Below are positions 5,050 through 5,495 of a stretch of DNA of 5,495 bases, piece by piece. Made by a program: the position numbers and the translations under genes. The notes under the pieces were generated by a model. The model was not told the DNA's origin, did not search any database, and saw only the letters and a list, made by a program, of their open reading frames with translations. The number at the start of each line of letters is the position of its first letter. Position 1 is the first letter of the stretch. This stretch comes from Candidatus Omnitrophota bacterium (lineage in GTDB: Bacteria > Omnitrophota > Koll11 > Aquiviventales > Aquiviventaceae), in assembly GCA_023247285.1 (NCBI GenBank), contig JAHFGU010000111.1:1-5495 (forward strand), in the 5' to 3' direction.

Positions 5050-5495
5050 ATGCCTGCTGAGGCCGGCCACGCCGATGAGATCCCTGAGGTGCCCAACCTT
5101 ATCACGCTGCTCGCCCACCGGCTCCACGGCAACCCGCTCGTGGGCTGGCTCCATCAGTGGGAGAATCTCCTGTTCGCCCTCGCCATCGCCGGCTTCCTGA
5201 GCGCGCTCGCCTGGCGCTACGGCCGCCGCCCGGCGCTGATTCCCCACGGAGGCCAAAACCTGCTCGAGCTGCTCGTCTCAGCCCTCGACGGCATGGTGCA
5301 AGGCATCGTGGGCCCGGCCGGCCGCGCGCACACGCCGTTCGTGGGCAGCCTCTTCCTCTATATCTGGTGCATGAACCTGGCGGGCGTGGTCCCGGGCTTG
5401 AAGTCGCCCACCGCGAACATCAACACCACCGCGGCCCTGGCCCTCACGGTCTTCTGCTACGTCCAGTGGGTCGGGATCCGGTCGCAGGGCCCGCT
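5050..5495 (+). CDS. atpB: F1Fo ATP synthase subunit a (3' partial)
   Basis: This is the Fo a subunit, the stator channel protein that conducts protons to and from the c-ring. The first 148 residues are visible and the frame runs off the window. A polar N-terminus leads to EIPEVPNLITLL and the first transmembrane helix (about 39-56). The conserved amphipathic region GGQNLLELLVSALDGMVQG (67-85) follows, then the helix containing SLFLYIWCMNLAGVVPG (100-116). The family signature KSPTANINTTAALALTVF comes next at 118-135. The essential arginine of the a subunit (E. coli R210) lies in a later helix outside the window, so it cannot be checked. The ATG at 5050 is three bases after the atpI stop; GGAG at 5034-5037 is rather far upstream, so translation may be coupled to atpI. 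Genes for subunits c, b, delta and the F1 sector would be expected downstream. Confidence 0.95.
   Translation, partial: MPAEAGHADEIPEVPNLITLLAHRLHGNPLVGWLHQWENLLFALAIAGFLSALAWRYGRRPALIPHGGQNLLELLVSALDGMVQGIVGPAGRAHTPFVGSLFLYIWCMNLAGVVPGLKSPTANINTTAALALTVFCYVQWVGIRSQGP

Noticed and set aside
4368..5132. A 254-codon minus-strand open frame across the intergenic element and the small atp genes.
   Set aside because: It covers three well-placed plus-strand genes, and its composition (Arg, Ala, Pro, Ser) is that of a GC-rich shadow frame.

Overview
The window is a GC-rich stretch of core bacterial energy metabolism, with every gene on the + strand. It holds the 3' end of a complex I (NADH:quinone oxidoreductase) operon, followed by the 5' end of an F-type ATP synthase operon. 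The gene order is nuoL (5' end missing), nuoM, nuoN, a structured gap of about 150 bases, an AtpZ/AtpI-family gene, an atpI-like gene, and atpB (3' end missing). All the proteins are polytopic or small membrane proteins.

The organism is a free-living-type bacterium with a 14-gene-style complex I and an F1Fo ATPase. The high GC, the nuo-atp adjacency and the short intergenic palindromes suggest an environmental lineage, possibly a little-cultivated phylum. The sequence alone does not fix the taxonomy.

Region 1-4381: nuoL, nuoM and nuoN encode the three antiporter-like proton-pumping subunits of the complex I membrane arm. The lysines and glutamates known to line the proton channels are present in all three wherever the window covers them. 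nuoM sits 14 bases after nuoL with a clear ribosome binding site. nuoN follows nuoM after 33 bases, and about half of that gap is a 17-base palindrome (2896-2912); nuoN has no evident Shine-Dalgarno sequence.

Region 4382-4534 is non-coding and is the most unusual part. It contains a consensus extended -10 promoter (TGTTATAAT) and a 125-base element with perfect 15-base terminal inverted repeats. The element is flanked by a perfect 5-base direct repeat (ATAAT), and its interior can fold into further hairpins, giving a cloverleaf-like or cruciform shape. It looks like a miniature inverted-repeat element (MITE) lying between the two operons. Its left edge abuts the -10 box and its right arm supplies the ribosome binding site of the first atp gene.

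Region 4535-5495: two small membrane proteins of the AtpZ/AtpI type, with a 4-base ATGA overlap, precede atpB, the Fo a subunit. This is the usual start of a bacterial atp operon. Functionally, complex I builds the proton-motive force that the ATP synthase spends. I found no new enzyme system, CRISPR array, tRNA or rRNA; the novelty here is in the non-coding elements.
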